Source of the DNA: Hippopus hippopus | Taxonomy: Eukaryota > Mollusca > Bivalvia > Cardiida > Cardiidae | Assembly (NCBI GenBank): GCA_946811185.2 | Contig: OX328113.1 | Location: 806,001 to 870,000 of the forward strand | Length of the DNA stretch: 64,000 nt | Reading direction: 5' to 3' | Part shown: positions 45,480 through 55,780 of the stretch, piece by piece | How positions within the stretch are numbered: the stretch's first letter is position 1 | Layout: every line of letters begins with the position of its first letter | Program-made: the position numbers and the translations under genes | Notes under the pieces: model-generated | Databases searched by the model: none | Seen by the model: only the letters and a program-made list of their open reading frames with translations | What the model was told of the DNA's origin: nothing

Positions 45480-46192
45480 ATAAGCCTTTCATTAATAGGG
45501 AAATAATTTATGTACTTAGTTCTTCGATGAGAGGATGAACCTTTGTAACAGTCACTAAAATCAAATAAGCATAATCAATTTCTCTTGCCGACTGATGAGA
45601 GAGACAGAGAGGCAGAGAGGCAGAGAGACAGAGAAACAGCCAGACAGACAGACAGGTGTTCGGACAGGAACCCATATACATTGCATAAATTTATCCTTGC
45701 CGTATGAAGGAGAGGTAGAGGGAGATGCAGACTCATAATTTTAGTATTAAAATACATTTAACGACCGAAAAAGTACTGTTATAAGAACATAAATACCTTT
45801 GTTTTAAAATCAAAATCAGCAAGTAGAACTTTTTAAAAATCGTTCAGGTGTAAAGCTGTGACAAGTGTGAACAACAACTTGTAAGTGTGAAAATTGCCGT
45901 ATAAACAATGACAATGTAATCAAATAGCTTTTGACTGAAGAAAATCGTCTCACAAAGTAAATACTAAAGCAAAAAAAAAAAAACTTCAAAAATGTTTTTC
46001 AAAGACAACTTAAACAACAATATATTTGAATTTTGAAGATGAGGACGATATCTCCAAAATTTAATTTGGGGACGATATCTCCAGAGAATTCGTCCCCAGG
46101 AGCCGATTTCTCCAGAGAAATCGTCCCCAAGCAGTTTGGGGACGAATTCTCCAGGGGACGAATTCTCCAGGGGACGATTCCTCCAGCATTCT

Positions 46193-46489
46193 TTAGGCCT
46201 ACCGCGGCCGAAATATTGCGTTTTCTTGGCGCCATTTGGTTTGTTTAATGGAGGCATTCTTAACCAAACAGAGTTATTTTTTGCGCATTATAACACCGCA
46301 CGTAGACTGAACGCCGTTGTCATTTCCCTATCATTCAATATTAAATCCTTTGACATGTTATATAATTGTTTGTCTTTCGTAAAAACTTACAGCTAACAAA
46401 AGTTTTCATAACACCGTGGAACACATTCTTACTGGGTTGCAGTCAACGTATTTAAAAAAAAAAACAAGCACGCTGTATCCAAGTAAAAC
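46193..46489. other. Short intergenic stretch
   Basis: Nothing recognised. Confidence 0.35.
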
Positions 46490-46673
46490 ATGTCAAGAAC
46501 CGGGAAACATTACAAAAAGTTTGTTAAAAGGGCTGCAGATGATAAAGGCCAGCGCAGCCTTTTTACTTTCGGCGTGAAACGTTCGAATTCTTTGCAGATC
46601 GATCTACAGGTAATCAAATCTCCACATACTGAGTCTCAATCTGAAGTGCCGGTTCTGTCAGGCATCGCCGATC
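46490..46673 (+). pseudogene. Open frame interrupted by the F5 element
   Basis: The ATG at 46490 opens a frame beginning MSRTGKHYKKFVKRAADDKG. It contains RSLFTFGVKR, a pattern like the N-terminal leader of several transposase-derived proteins (inference, weak). It runs in frame into the 9-bp duplication TCGCCGATC. If F5 and one duplication are removed, the frame continues at 52788 for about 45 more codons (first residues LPLSEDHTTG) before a TAA. The insertion thus probably broke a coding sequence. The function is unknown. Confidence 0.45.
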
Positions 46674-48160
46674 GGGTAAGACTAGATACCGAAAATAGCC
46701 TATTTTCGCGAAAATAGCTTCCTTGTACGAAAATAGCTGCCATTAATTGTTGTCTGGATGTATGTTTGAATATATTGCTTTTATTTGTTATTTTTATATA
46801 CTATCTTTCATAATATATATTGATGACGTGTTGAAAAAGAGTGAATTGAAATTAATTGATCTTAACAGAGGTTTTATACAAATGAACTATGCATATGCAT
46901 AGCCCATTTTCGCGAAAATAGCTTCCCTGTACGAAAATAGCTTCCATTAATTGCTGTCTGGATGTATGTTTGAATATACTGCTTTTATTTGTTATTTTTA
47001 TATACTATCTTTTATAATATATATTGATGACGTGTTGAAAAAGAGTGAATTGAAATTAATTGATCTTAACAGAGGTTTTATACGAATGGACTTATGCATA
47101 TGCATAGCCCATTTTCGCGAAAAACAAACTTTCCCTGTACGAAAATAGAATCCATTAATTGATGTATAAATATGTGGTTGAATACATTGCTTTTATTTCT
47201 CTTTTTTTTTTTTTTTTACATTATCTTTCACTACATACCAGAAACGTATTTAAAGGCGTGAATTGTAGTTTATAGATCTTAAAAGAGTTGTTATATGACC
47301 GGAATGTACATGAATAGATCTGTATCAAATGTTTTTTTCTAATATCTTCGAAAACAATTGATTAACACGTCTTTTTTTCAAAATATGACACTAGATTTTC
47401 ATCTTAAGTTCTTTGTATTTGTTCGGTTTTTGTAAACATAATTAATCTATGGACAACAATGTGGAAAATAAACAGGAAATTGCTAATTACGAAGCACAAC
47501 AAATTCTAGACAGCTGCAACAAAAATAGCACATTACAATTCCAAAAGTAGCCCTATTGCAAGTTACTTTTGATAAATGTATAGATCTCTATTTTCTTTTT
47601 CTTTTAAATATGAATATGAACATGATAATGGTTTAATTTGTAGTACAATAATGGAAATAATTATTATCTATTGAGCTATAGCAAAGCACCAAATAGAAGA
47701 CTGAAAACGATTATCGTAAGTGTGACATCGATAACAAATCATTACCAGAGGTGTTATAAACCAATCAAACTATTTTCTTACGTTCGTCTGATAAAACTAT
47801 TTTCGTGATGACTCCCTATTAACACAAGCTATTTTCGTTAGGTTCCTATTTTTGTATCGAATGGGGGGAGTTATTTTCGTAGTCAGGAGAAAAATCAATT
47901 GAGAAAAAAAAATCGTGGAAAGAGGCCGCAGTCACAGGCAGTTTTCACTGGCAGAGTTATATTTTTCAACTGGCCAAGACCGGTTGAAAAAGGGAAAATG
48001 CGGGTAACCTGAACTTAATATCCTTTCCGCATTTTTTGGACACTTGCAGAAACCAGGCCTATTATTTCATTTGCAACTTGAGGATACAACATGCAAAGAA
48101 GTGGTTTCATTGCGGGGAAAATGAGAAAAAGCTATATAATAACAATGCCTATTGAAAATG

Positions 48161-48215
48161 GGGGTCCTGCTTGGCTTAGTGGTAAAGTGTAGGACCAGTA
48201 ACTTGAACGGTGTAT
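48161..48215 (+). mobile_element. tRNA-like A-box region, SINE fragment
   Basis: GGGGTCCTGCTTGGCTTAGT followed by GGTAAAGTGTAGGACC resembles the 5' half of a tRNA. No B-box follows. Confidence 0.4.
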
Positions 48216-48804
48216 TCTACGACGAAAATAGCATAATTTACATTTAAGAAAATAGGCCTGGTACTAGTTTTCTTTTGATTAAAATATATAAATTGATTTT
48301 AATTTATTCCTTCTTCTTTTATTGATATACGAAATATAACATGATAATGGTAGAAACATGATATCTGACAGACAGAATTGTATAATTTGCAGTATCAACG
48401 ATAAACCAAAACATAAAATAGAAGAAATTGATTATCGCATATTTATAGAAAGTGTGACATTGATAACACATCATTACCGGAGGTGTTATATCCGATCAAA
48501 AGTTTCTTTAAATCACGGGTTGAATTAATTGCAATAAAAAAAAAATTAATGTTTTTACCTCCCAATCAAGAAGTAAATTAGTACCATATAAATAAAAGAA
48601 CTTGATATATAAGAATGATAATGAAACAATATAGAGATTGTACAAATTTAGAATGTACCTTCGCAAGCTGTTTTCGTATATTCATGTGATTAAGTTTTTT
48701 TCGTCGTAACTTACTGTTGGTCCTTAACCTTTTAAAATAGATGAATTAATCTTTCCAGCCGATGATAATAATTGTCCTTTTCTATTTCAAAATTTATTGT
48801 TGGT

Positions 48805-48925
48805 GGTGGAATAGTATAACCTTATCTGACAGTATATATCAAAGGTCATACTGGAGGTTCTGTGCAGTGCAGCGATGTTAATCTACACTGTCTGCAAAGA
48901 AATCTGCGCTTATGAGCCTAAAGGT
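48805..48925 (+). mobile_element. MITE-3 fragment
   Basis: 'ttatctgacagt', 'ctacactgtctgcaaagaaa' and 'atgagcctaaaggtta' keep MITE-3 order. The centre is decayed. Confidence 0.55.
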
Positions 48926-49071
48926 TACCTTAGTCTATTTTTATTCAAAGATTGCTATTTTCGTATCGAATGGGATAAACTGTTTTCGTGTAAAAAAAAA
49001 AGAGAGGGAAATAAACTCATGAAAAGTAGCTGCGAGCACATGTTATTTGCAATTGAAGAGTGATGTTTTAG

Positions 49072-49200
49072 AGGGGCTCAGCCAGGTAGAGCAGTCCATA
49101 GCACACAGGACTTAAACTTGGCCGCTGGTTCGAGTCCCAAGCTCAGAAAATTTCTGTCCGAGGATTGATGCTACTCTGGAGTTTTCAGAAAAATATGTAA
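49072..49200 (+). mobile_element. tRNA-derived SINE fragment
   Basis: The head has a D-arm GCTC/GAGC and a B-box GGTTCGAGTCC (49128-49138). It is followed by 'aatttctgtccgaggattgatg', nearly the same tail as the SINE at 55535-55774. Confidence 0.65.
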
Positions 49201-49235
49201 GATATATAAGAAAATAGCGATCATCTTTTGAGATA

Positions 49236-51347
49236 CAGTCGAGCCGCGTTAATCCAGGCTCCAAATTTCCGGAAATCTCAAGATCCGGAAAAAAACATCA
49301 GGGAACGAATATTTTCTGTACAAATTTTACTTTTTATTCCGGAAATCCGTGTTCCGGAACCGGAATGGAAAAATCGGGAACGAAGGGTTAAAAAACAATG
49401 TAACTCTTTATCAGATAAACCGGACGTGGCCTGACTGTGCATCACACAATTTCCCCGGTACGTGATTTTGGACTGGTCCATAGTATGCATTTGTAACACG
49501 AGTATCAGTCTAGTATCAATTTATTTCAGATGGTTTTCACACATTTGAAAACAAACGTCTTAATTAGATGTTGTTTGGGAAAAGTGTTAATAGACATACA
49601 CGTGCCATCGTTAAGTGTCAGTTTGACAGATTATCAATACCTTTTCAGATCAAAGATCAGACCAGATATTCTGTCTACAGACTGATCTTGATCTACACAG
49701 GCCGCATATAAGCAACTTATGTTTTGAAAGGTTCTTGAAGGGCTTAATCTTTTTTGGCTCTTTGATGCTATACAAGCAATATCTCCTTTTTTCGTTATGT
49801 TTTCAAAGGTCACCTTCTGCAGAAGTAACTGAGGGAAATGGCTTAAGTTGTAACTGTGTTCTCCCTCTTAGAAAAATAGATCTAAAATAAAAATAAAAAA
49901 ATACGCAACCTCGTATTCCTTTTCTCTATTTATCAGTAATCCATTTATATTTAACACCAAAGCATTAATTATCGTATGCATTTTTTTTTGTTTTGGCTTT
50001 GAGCGATTTTTATATGAAAACAGCCAAACTTTTTTTTCTGCCGACTACACAAAACACGTGACATGACAGCCCAGGTGTTCAAGTAACAACCTTTACTAGA
50101 TGCAAAAAAGCATTAGCAGCTAATGTAAAGCAGGCATGATATTAGCTTATTGTGTGGTCATTTTGTATTGACTGGCAGTCTGCTTGTAGCAGGGTGTAAT
50201 TTTCTTGGAGCAAAACAGTTGTAAATATGTACAACAAACGCTTGCACTACAACCCTCTCGCTTCGAATGATTTGCACATTACATCAGACCCATGATCTTA
50301 ATTTTAACTCTTTATCACATGACAAACAGAGAAATGACTGGTCTAAATGTAAAGTATTTGCGGAAGACAATTTAAATGTAGTTAAAATGACATAATTTGT
50401 CTTTAACTGCGTAGAAAACATTATTGGAAAAGGAGAAAATGCTGGTTACCGTCACTTTCTCCTTTTCCAACAATGTTTTTGAAAGGCCTTTTCCTGAGGG
50501 TCTTTAAAAGTCGACATTGTGTGGTAAAGGGTTAACACTTGTGTACCCGCAACAGGCTTGAAATCGTTGACAGATGGCTTGTTTTACATTTTTGGTTATT
50601 CAAAATTACTCTGCCGATTGCAAAATGGCGGACGGTGTGGATAGACATCAGACTAAACAGAACACGCTGTCTGATCTTGGATCTACACCATCCACAGCTC
50701 TAACTATGACTTAACTCGTATCGGAAAGCAACTTCTTGTGGGCCAAAAGTGGTAAGAAAATACTGAAAACGTGTAGATTATTTCAAAACTGAAAACACGC
50801 CGAATCTGTTGATCAGCTACAGTTATGATCCCGTCACCGGTTGTAAAAATAGAACAAAATTTTGTCGGATATTACCCTTATTATTTCGGACACACATTCC
50901 ATACAAGTCTCTCGAAATTGAAAAATCAACAGTAATACTGTAATAAAAAAAAAAACAATTGTACTTGTGTTTCGCCCCCGCCCCTTTTTCGTGGCGTTTT
51001 TAAAAGTCATAATGTGCTGAGCTTTACAAGCTCACCCGTTTGTACAAAAGTTATACATGTACATGTGTATGCAATAAGGTATAAAGGGAAATTCGTGTAC
51101 AAAAAACACATTAAAAAAAATAGCAAAATGCACATTTATGACATTTTATTCTATTATATATCTGAACAATCGTAGGAAAAATACAGAGAAGTGCTTGTGT
51201 AAATCATACGCTATTGTAATTCCTACGATGCACAGTGTCCCTTATCAACATGGAAGTTGTGGGATCCCAGTTCACTGGTCCGGAAATACGGCTTATCTGG
51301 AAACATACGTAGGCAACAGAAGCGTCCGGATAAACGAGGTTCGACTG
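49236..51347. mobile_element. pogo/Tigger-like element nested in F5
   Basis: The ends are CAGTCGAGCCGCGTTAATCC (left) and CAGTCGAACCTCGTTTATCC (right, reversed), with TA on both sides (49234-49235 and 51348-51349). The left subterminal region carries repeated TCCGGAA motifs (49270-49360), and the right carries TCCGGA (51280, 51326). 2.1 kb. No transposase frame is visible. It contains MITE-3 debris (49640-49745 and 50620-50725) and MITE-1 (50304-50535). Confidence 0.75.
50304..50535 (+). mobile_element. MITE-1 copy
   Basis: TTAACTCTTTATCACAT to GTGTGGTAAAGGGTTAA, TTAA at both ends. The palindrome at about 50413-50477 has a variant tip (GGTTACCGTCAC). Confidence 0.88.
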
Positions 51348-51451
51348 TATACTATTTGATTTCTACAAGCACTTTGATTTGTGTGGAGTTTAACTATTCA
51401 TGGCTTGGCAAAGATATAAGGTAATGAATTAAGATAAGAATCGACACTTAC

Positions 51452-51517
51452 CTCACACAGGATACAGTGATCGTCACAAGTATCTCTACAAACACCACAT
51501 AAAATTAAATCTGACAT
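51452..51517 (-). CDS. Possible first coding exon, cysteine-rich
   Basis: On the minus strand an ATG at 51517 opens 22 codons, MSDLILCGVCRDTCDDHC then ILCE, ending in a strong donor (GAG then GTAAGT). The spacing C7-C10-C14-C18-C21 looks like part of a zinc-binding domain. It lies inside F5 but outside the nested pogo-like element, so it may be the start of F5's own protein, transcribed leftward. No following exon was found, and a chance frame cannot be excluded. Confidence 0.35.
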
Positions 51518-52787
51518 TTTGCACATCAAACATTAAACAAACGTATAAACGATTATTCAACATTGACCCCATCTTATATATCAGCTATTGATCGGTAAAT
51601 TTAAGACAAATGATTAAAAACTAGTTTAAGTAAAACTCCCAGGAACCTAAAGGGATACCAAAAAGGACTGCCGCATATTTAATGAATGTGCGAAATTAAT
51701 TAAAGGATTATTAGTAAAGGTATTATAATCCAATTATAAGTGATCAATACAGTTCGGAAAAGTCCGAGTCACATTAAAGCTGATTGACGGATCCCGGTAT
51801 TGCCCCCTTCCAAAGACAAAGTGATCAGCCATGGATTAAGACAATACACATGATATTATGCACATGTATTACAGGAAAAAATGTAAATGAGATATCGAGA
51901 AGTTTTTAAAAAATAACTTATCAAGGGCTAATTTTAATTTGTCAGGTGAGAAAACTATTTTCGTGGTAACTGGTTTCAATCTATTTTCATGCGGCCAGAT
52001 GATAAAAAAATATTTTCGTGAAAAATGTATACGAACAAACAAATGATATCTTTGCAGCAAAATAAACATTCAAAGGTTATTTTTTTATTGTAATGTGATG
52101 AAGCTATTTTCATAGATAGAAGTTGCAAGCTATTTTCGTGAAAACTGTATACAGACAAAAGCTATTTTCGTATAAAGAATGCTAGCGAGACAGAAATTTA
52201 TTTCTTGTATATAAGGTTTTGGTGTTTACCTGTCAGGTGTGAAAACTATTTTCGTGGTAACTGGATTCAATCTATTTTCATGTGGCCAGATGATAAAAAA
52301 ATATTTTCTTGAAAAATGTATACGAACAAACAAATGATATCTTTGCAGCGAAATAAACATTCAAATGTTATTTTGTTACTGTAATCTGATAAAGCTATTT
52401 TCGTAGTAATAAGTTGCAAGCTATTTTTGTGAAAATTGTATTCAGACACAAGCTGTTTTCGTACAAAGAATGCTAGCGAGACAGAAATTTACTTTTTGTA
52501 TATAAGGTTTTGGTGTTTACCTGTTTTTACCTATAAAAAATGAGGTTCATACAAAGTGAATCAAACATAAGAATAAAAGCTATTTTCGGGGAAAGAAATT
52601 CTTTCAAACTCTCACCAAATACCCATTGGTGGGTATTTTTTACATTATAGTATTCTCTGCAACAAACATACAATGAAACTGGTCGTCGATACACAGGTTA
52701 TGCCAGGCGAAAAGCTATTTTCGTAGAGGGAAAGCTATTTTCGCGAAAATAGGCTGTTTTTGGTATCTAGTCATACCGTCGCCGATC

Positions 52788-54223
52788 TCCCGTTGTCTGA
52801 AGATCATACAACTGGTGTAATCAAATTTCGCCAATGCAAGGGAAACTGTTCTTATGGATTGCACAAAACAATAGTAATTTTCTTTATGGTTAAATATCTA
52901 TGCACTTGTATTCAAATACTTTTTTAAAAATAATTTTTACCACTTAAACATCTAAATTTATCTGTCAAAACATCATTAGAAGTGAGACAGTACAAAGTCG
53001 CCATCTATTATAAGAGTAAGCCAATTTTGACAACTCTGGTTTTCCAAAAATTAGAGGCCCCAGAGAGGGTAAAATGAAATAAAAAATTCACAGCATCATT
53101 TCAGCAATATTCATTGCCTCCCTTGGATATTAACTCTACATTTACTTCCTACGAGAAAACCTGAAGGTCATAAAACAAAACACAGCTCTCAGAAAACAAA
53201 ATCTACAGTTATGTGATTTTTCGTGTAATTATTTCTGCTGTGGCACTGAAATATTACAATCTAACTCAGTATGACAGTGTTGGGGATAAAGAGGCTGTAA
53301 ATCTAAAAAAGATAACCTTTTATAGCTCACAGAAAAGGCTATTTTCTTGTCTCTGTAGTGATTTTTGTACCTGATTCAGTCTATTTTTTTAGGAAAAAAT
53401 GAATAAGGACCCCTCTGTCTTTCATATGGATATATTTCCCTTTAGGTGCCCCATACAAAACTTTGGCTATTAAAGTTCAAATGATAACCTTTTTAAACCG
53501 AAAATAGACGAAATAAAAAAAGTTTTAAGCTAAAAGTATCTTTTAAAATCTGCATATAAAAGAGACCTGACAAGTGATAATAAAATGGCGGGGAAAAGCA
53601 TGTGAGACGTCGCTTATGAACTTTTTTCCTATTGATAGGTATTTTTCTGTCATTAGATTCAAATGACAGTTCAAAACACCTTTGCTGCTAAAATATCAAT
53701 CATTTCCTTGAATGGATGATGTCACAGATACGAAAATATTGCCCGAGAACATAGTTGGCGAAATTCGATTACTAGCGAAATTCGCTTACTCTCCTATATT
53801 ATCACTGCACATGATGCAAACTGTACATCTCCAGACATAATATCCAAGCCTAGCCTTGTTACTTCCACAGATAGTGATTCCCTTGTATCATATGATGGCC
53901 GGAAAGCAGTTCTTCTAAAGTGTTAACTCCGGCACCCATGTGTGTACCACAGTAGTGTAAAAAAGGGCTATAAGCCTATATGTGCAAATGCTGTGAGATA
54001 TTTGGCCATAGTTTAAGCAGTTAAAGTGTGACTGTTTCACTTATTAAATTGCTGCACCTTTCTATTTACTGTATGCATGTACACTGCCATTAATTTGTTT
54101 TATTGATGTACCTTGAAAGTTAGTCTGATTTTTCCCAATTTGGCCAAAATCACGCTTGAATTTCCCAAAATGAAAGGCTAAGGCCCCTTCCCAATTTTTG
54201 GAAAATAGGCCCTGGAAACTCTT
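52788..54223. other. Mostly single-copy stretch
   Basis: It begins with the continuation of the frame broken by F5 (to about 52923). Two GCGAAATTCG palindrome-like motifs lie at 53757-53793. No other gene or repeat border recognised. Confidence 0.4.
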
Positions 54224-55236
54224 TAGAGCGTTGTCGGGTACACAAACCATCTGTAGTTTTGGGACACATGGTATAATTTCGTTGATGAACAGAAACACAC
54301 AAACGAATCGTCCTTTTTTTTAACCGTCTGATCCGTCGTCTGCACGTCCATGTAATATCAACATTTTTACAAAATAATATAAAGATAAATGTAGAATTTT
54401 TTTTTTAAGTACATCGCTAAAAAAATATGATTAACTCTTAATACTATAAGTCAACAAAAAGCAGCCCTTTGCCATTTTAAAATCATATTTACGAGATACA
54501 AACATGCCTAGAACACTCACAGAGCTTTTGCATTCTTCTAGCTACACTCGATTCTGCTTTGTAAGTGGTTCCAAAACACCCGACATAATTTTAATAGAAC
54601 CGGGTATTTTCAAACAAGGAATCATGTTGCATATTTTATTATGCAAAAATCTTGACTGTCCTTCGTTTTTCCAAACAATATGGATTCATATGGGTTTTGA
54701 CATATTTCTGACGTAAAAAAATGATCACAAGAGTGACTCAGAAATACACATACCTATAGGAGAAAAGTCTACCCTGTTGCGTAGTGGAGTAAAATGTCAA
54801 TGCAAAACTACAAGTGAAAGTATTTTGTTGCATACAGTATCTGCATTAGATATAGCCAGAAATATACCAATATGCTTCCATTAACTTCTATAATTAATGG
54901 ACTAGGAATTACTCTTTTTGAAATTGACCCCAAATCTGGAGGTTAACCCCTTTAAGAGTTTCATGATAACTATTTTTTAAAAAATTAGAAGGTGTCTGAA
55001 TATACCCTCCATCGTGTCCGAAAATTCCAGACGTGTCCAAAAACTAACTCCATACATTCACATTTAAGCTAGATTATATTACATCGATTTTAGTTATGCT
55101 AATGCCGAGTTCTCAAAATAAACGACGGGATACAGTAGGGTTTTCTAAATTTTCATAGTTAAAACCGTTTTGCGCATAATTAAAATAGTTGTGAAAACAA
55201 ATCCTTAGCTGTCCCAGTATACCCGACAACGCTATA
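54224..55236. mobile_element. Candidate TA-flanked element, AGCGTTGTCGGGTA ends
   Basis: AGCGTTGTCGGGTACAC (from 54227) and its reverse GTATACCCGACAACGCT (ending 55233) form inverted ends of about 17 bp, each next to TA. The 1-kb interior has no long frame. The superfamily is uncertain, possibly Tc1/mariner-like. Confidence 0.5.
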
Positions 55237-55261
55237 CCATTTGAATTGAAAAACAATTTTT

Positions 55262-55489
55262 TTACCCTTTACCCACACAATTCTGAGTTTAAACTACCCT
55301 GTGAAAGAAAGCTTTTGAAACATTGTTGAAAAATGAGAAAATGCTGGTAACCAGCATTTTCTGCTTTTCCAACAATGTTTTCTGATCTTTTACAGATAAA
55401 TCCCATTACTTGTGCCACATTTACCATGTCCTTTGGAAATGCTTCCCATTTGAATATGTGTAAAATTTTTGTAATATGGTAAAGAATTA
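55262..55489 (-). mobile_element. MITE-1 copy
   Basis: The palindrome at about 55312-55380 is mildly diverged (gttgaaaaatgag / ctgcttttccaac). The outer TTAA has decayed to TTAC/ATTA. Confidence 0.78.
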
Positions 55490-55534
55490 GGTGGGGTAAG
55501 GAGTTTCTAGTAATATGCTTCTGATCTCTAGAGT

Positions 55535-55774
55535 GCCGAGCCCTGGTAGTTCAGTCGGCAGCGTAAAGGACTTGAGAACAGGGTCATGGGTTCGATCCCT
55601 GGCTCATCCAATTTCTCTCTGAGGACTGATGATAGTTTTTGCAACAGGATTCATTCCTCTCCCATCGCTGACCTTTGTTTTGACGATAGTTATGTGGGAA
55701 AGCAGCCAGTGGCTTGAAAGAATATTGTGCACAGTACTGGTAAAAGAGGCTCCAGGAAAGCATGGATAGGTGCA
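55535..55774 (+). mobile_element. tRNA-derived SINE
   Basis: The head (about 55535-55610) has paired GAGCC/GGCTC acceptor bases, a D-arm and a perfect B-box GGTTCGATCC. The body starts 'aatttctctctgaggactgatg', shared with 49150-49175. It is the most complete plus-strand SINE here. It ends next to a hAT-like insertion. Confidence 0.72.
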
Positions 55775-55780
55775 CTTACT

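Larger units (their letters stand above)
43818..46192. mobile_element. Terminal-array element F4 (motif GGAGAAATCGTCCCC)
   Basis: Each end has an outer array of GGAGAAATCGTCCCC motifs (43820-43950 and 46040-46186), some in facing pairs. Inside each is an inner inverted repeat of about 200 bp (43970-44170 versus 45830-46030, for example 'agttgtctttgaaaaacatt' and its reverse). The inverted repeats therefore total about 370 bp. The middle holds CT microsatellites (44375-44415 and 44597-44641) and a MITE-4 copy. No gene recognised. Confidence 0.8.
46674..52778. mobile_element. Terminal-array element F5 (motif GCTATTTTCG) with 9-bp TSD
   Basis: The 6.1-kb element is flanked by an exact 9-bp repeat TCGCCGATC (46665-46673 and 52779-52787). 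The outer ends are GGGTAAGACTAGATACCG and CGGTATGACTAGATACCA, followed by an 18-bp perfect palindrome CTATTTTCGCGAAAATAG on both sides. The left interior holds three tandem units of about 204 bp (46700-47340). The right interior holds two 291-bp units (51941-52525). Both are rich in GCTATTTTCGT motifs. More motifs are scattered to 48.99 kb. A 9-bp duplication with long inverted ends is typical of Mutator/Foldback elements. A pogo-like element, a SINE and MITEs are nested inside. One spliced exon (51452-51517) may belong to its own gene. Confidence 0.82.

Noticed and set aside
53757..53793. A sixth terminal-array element based on GCGAAATTCG
   Set aside because: Only two motif copies and no convincing inverted partner within the window.
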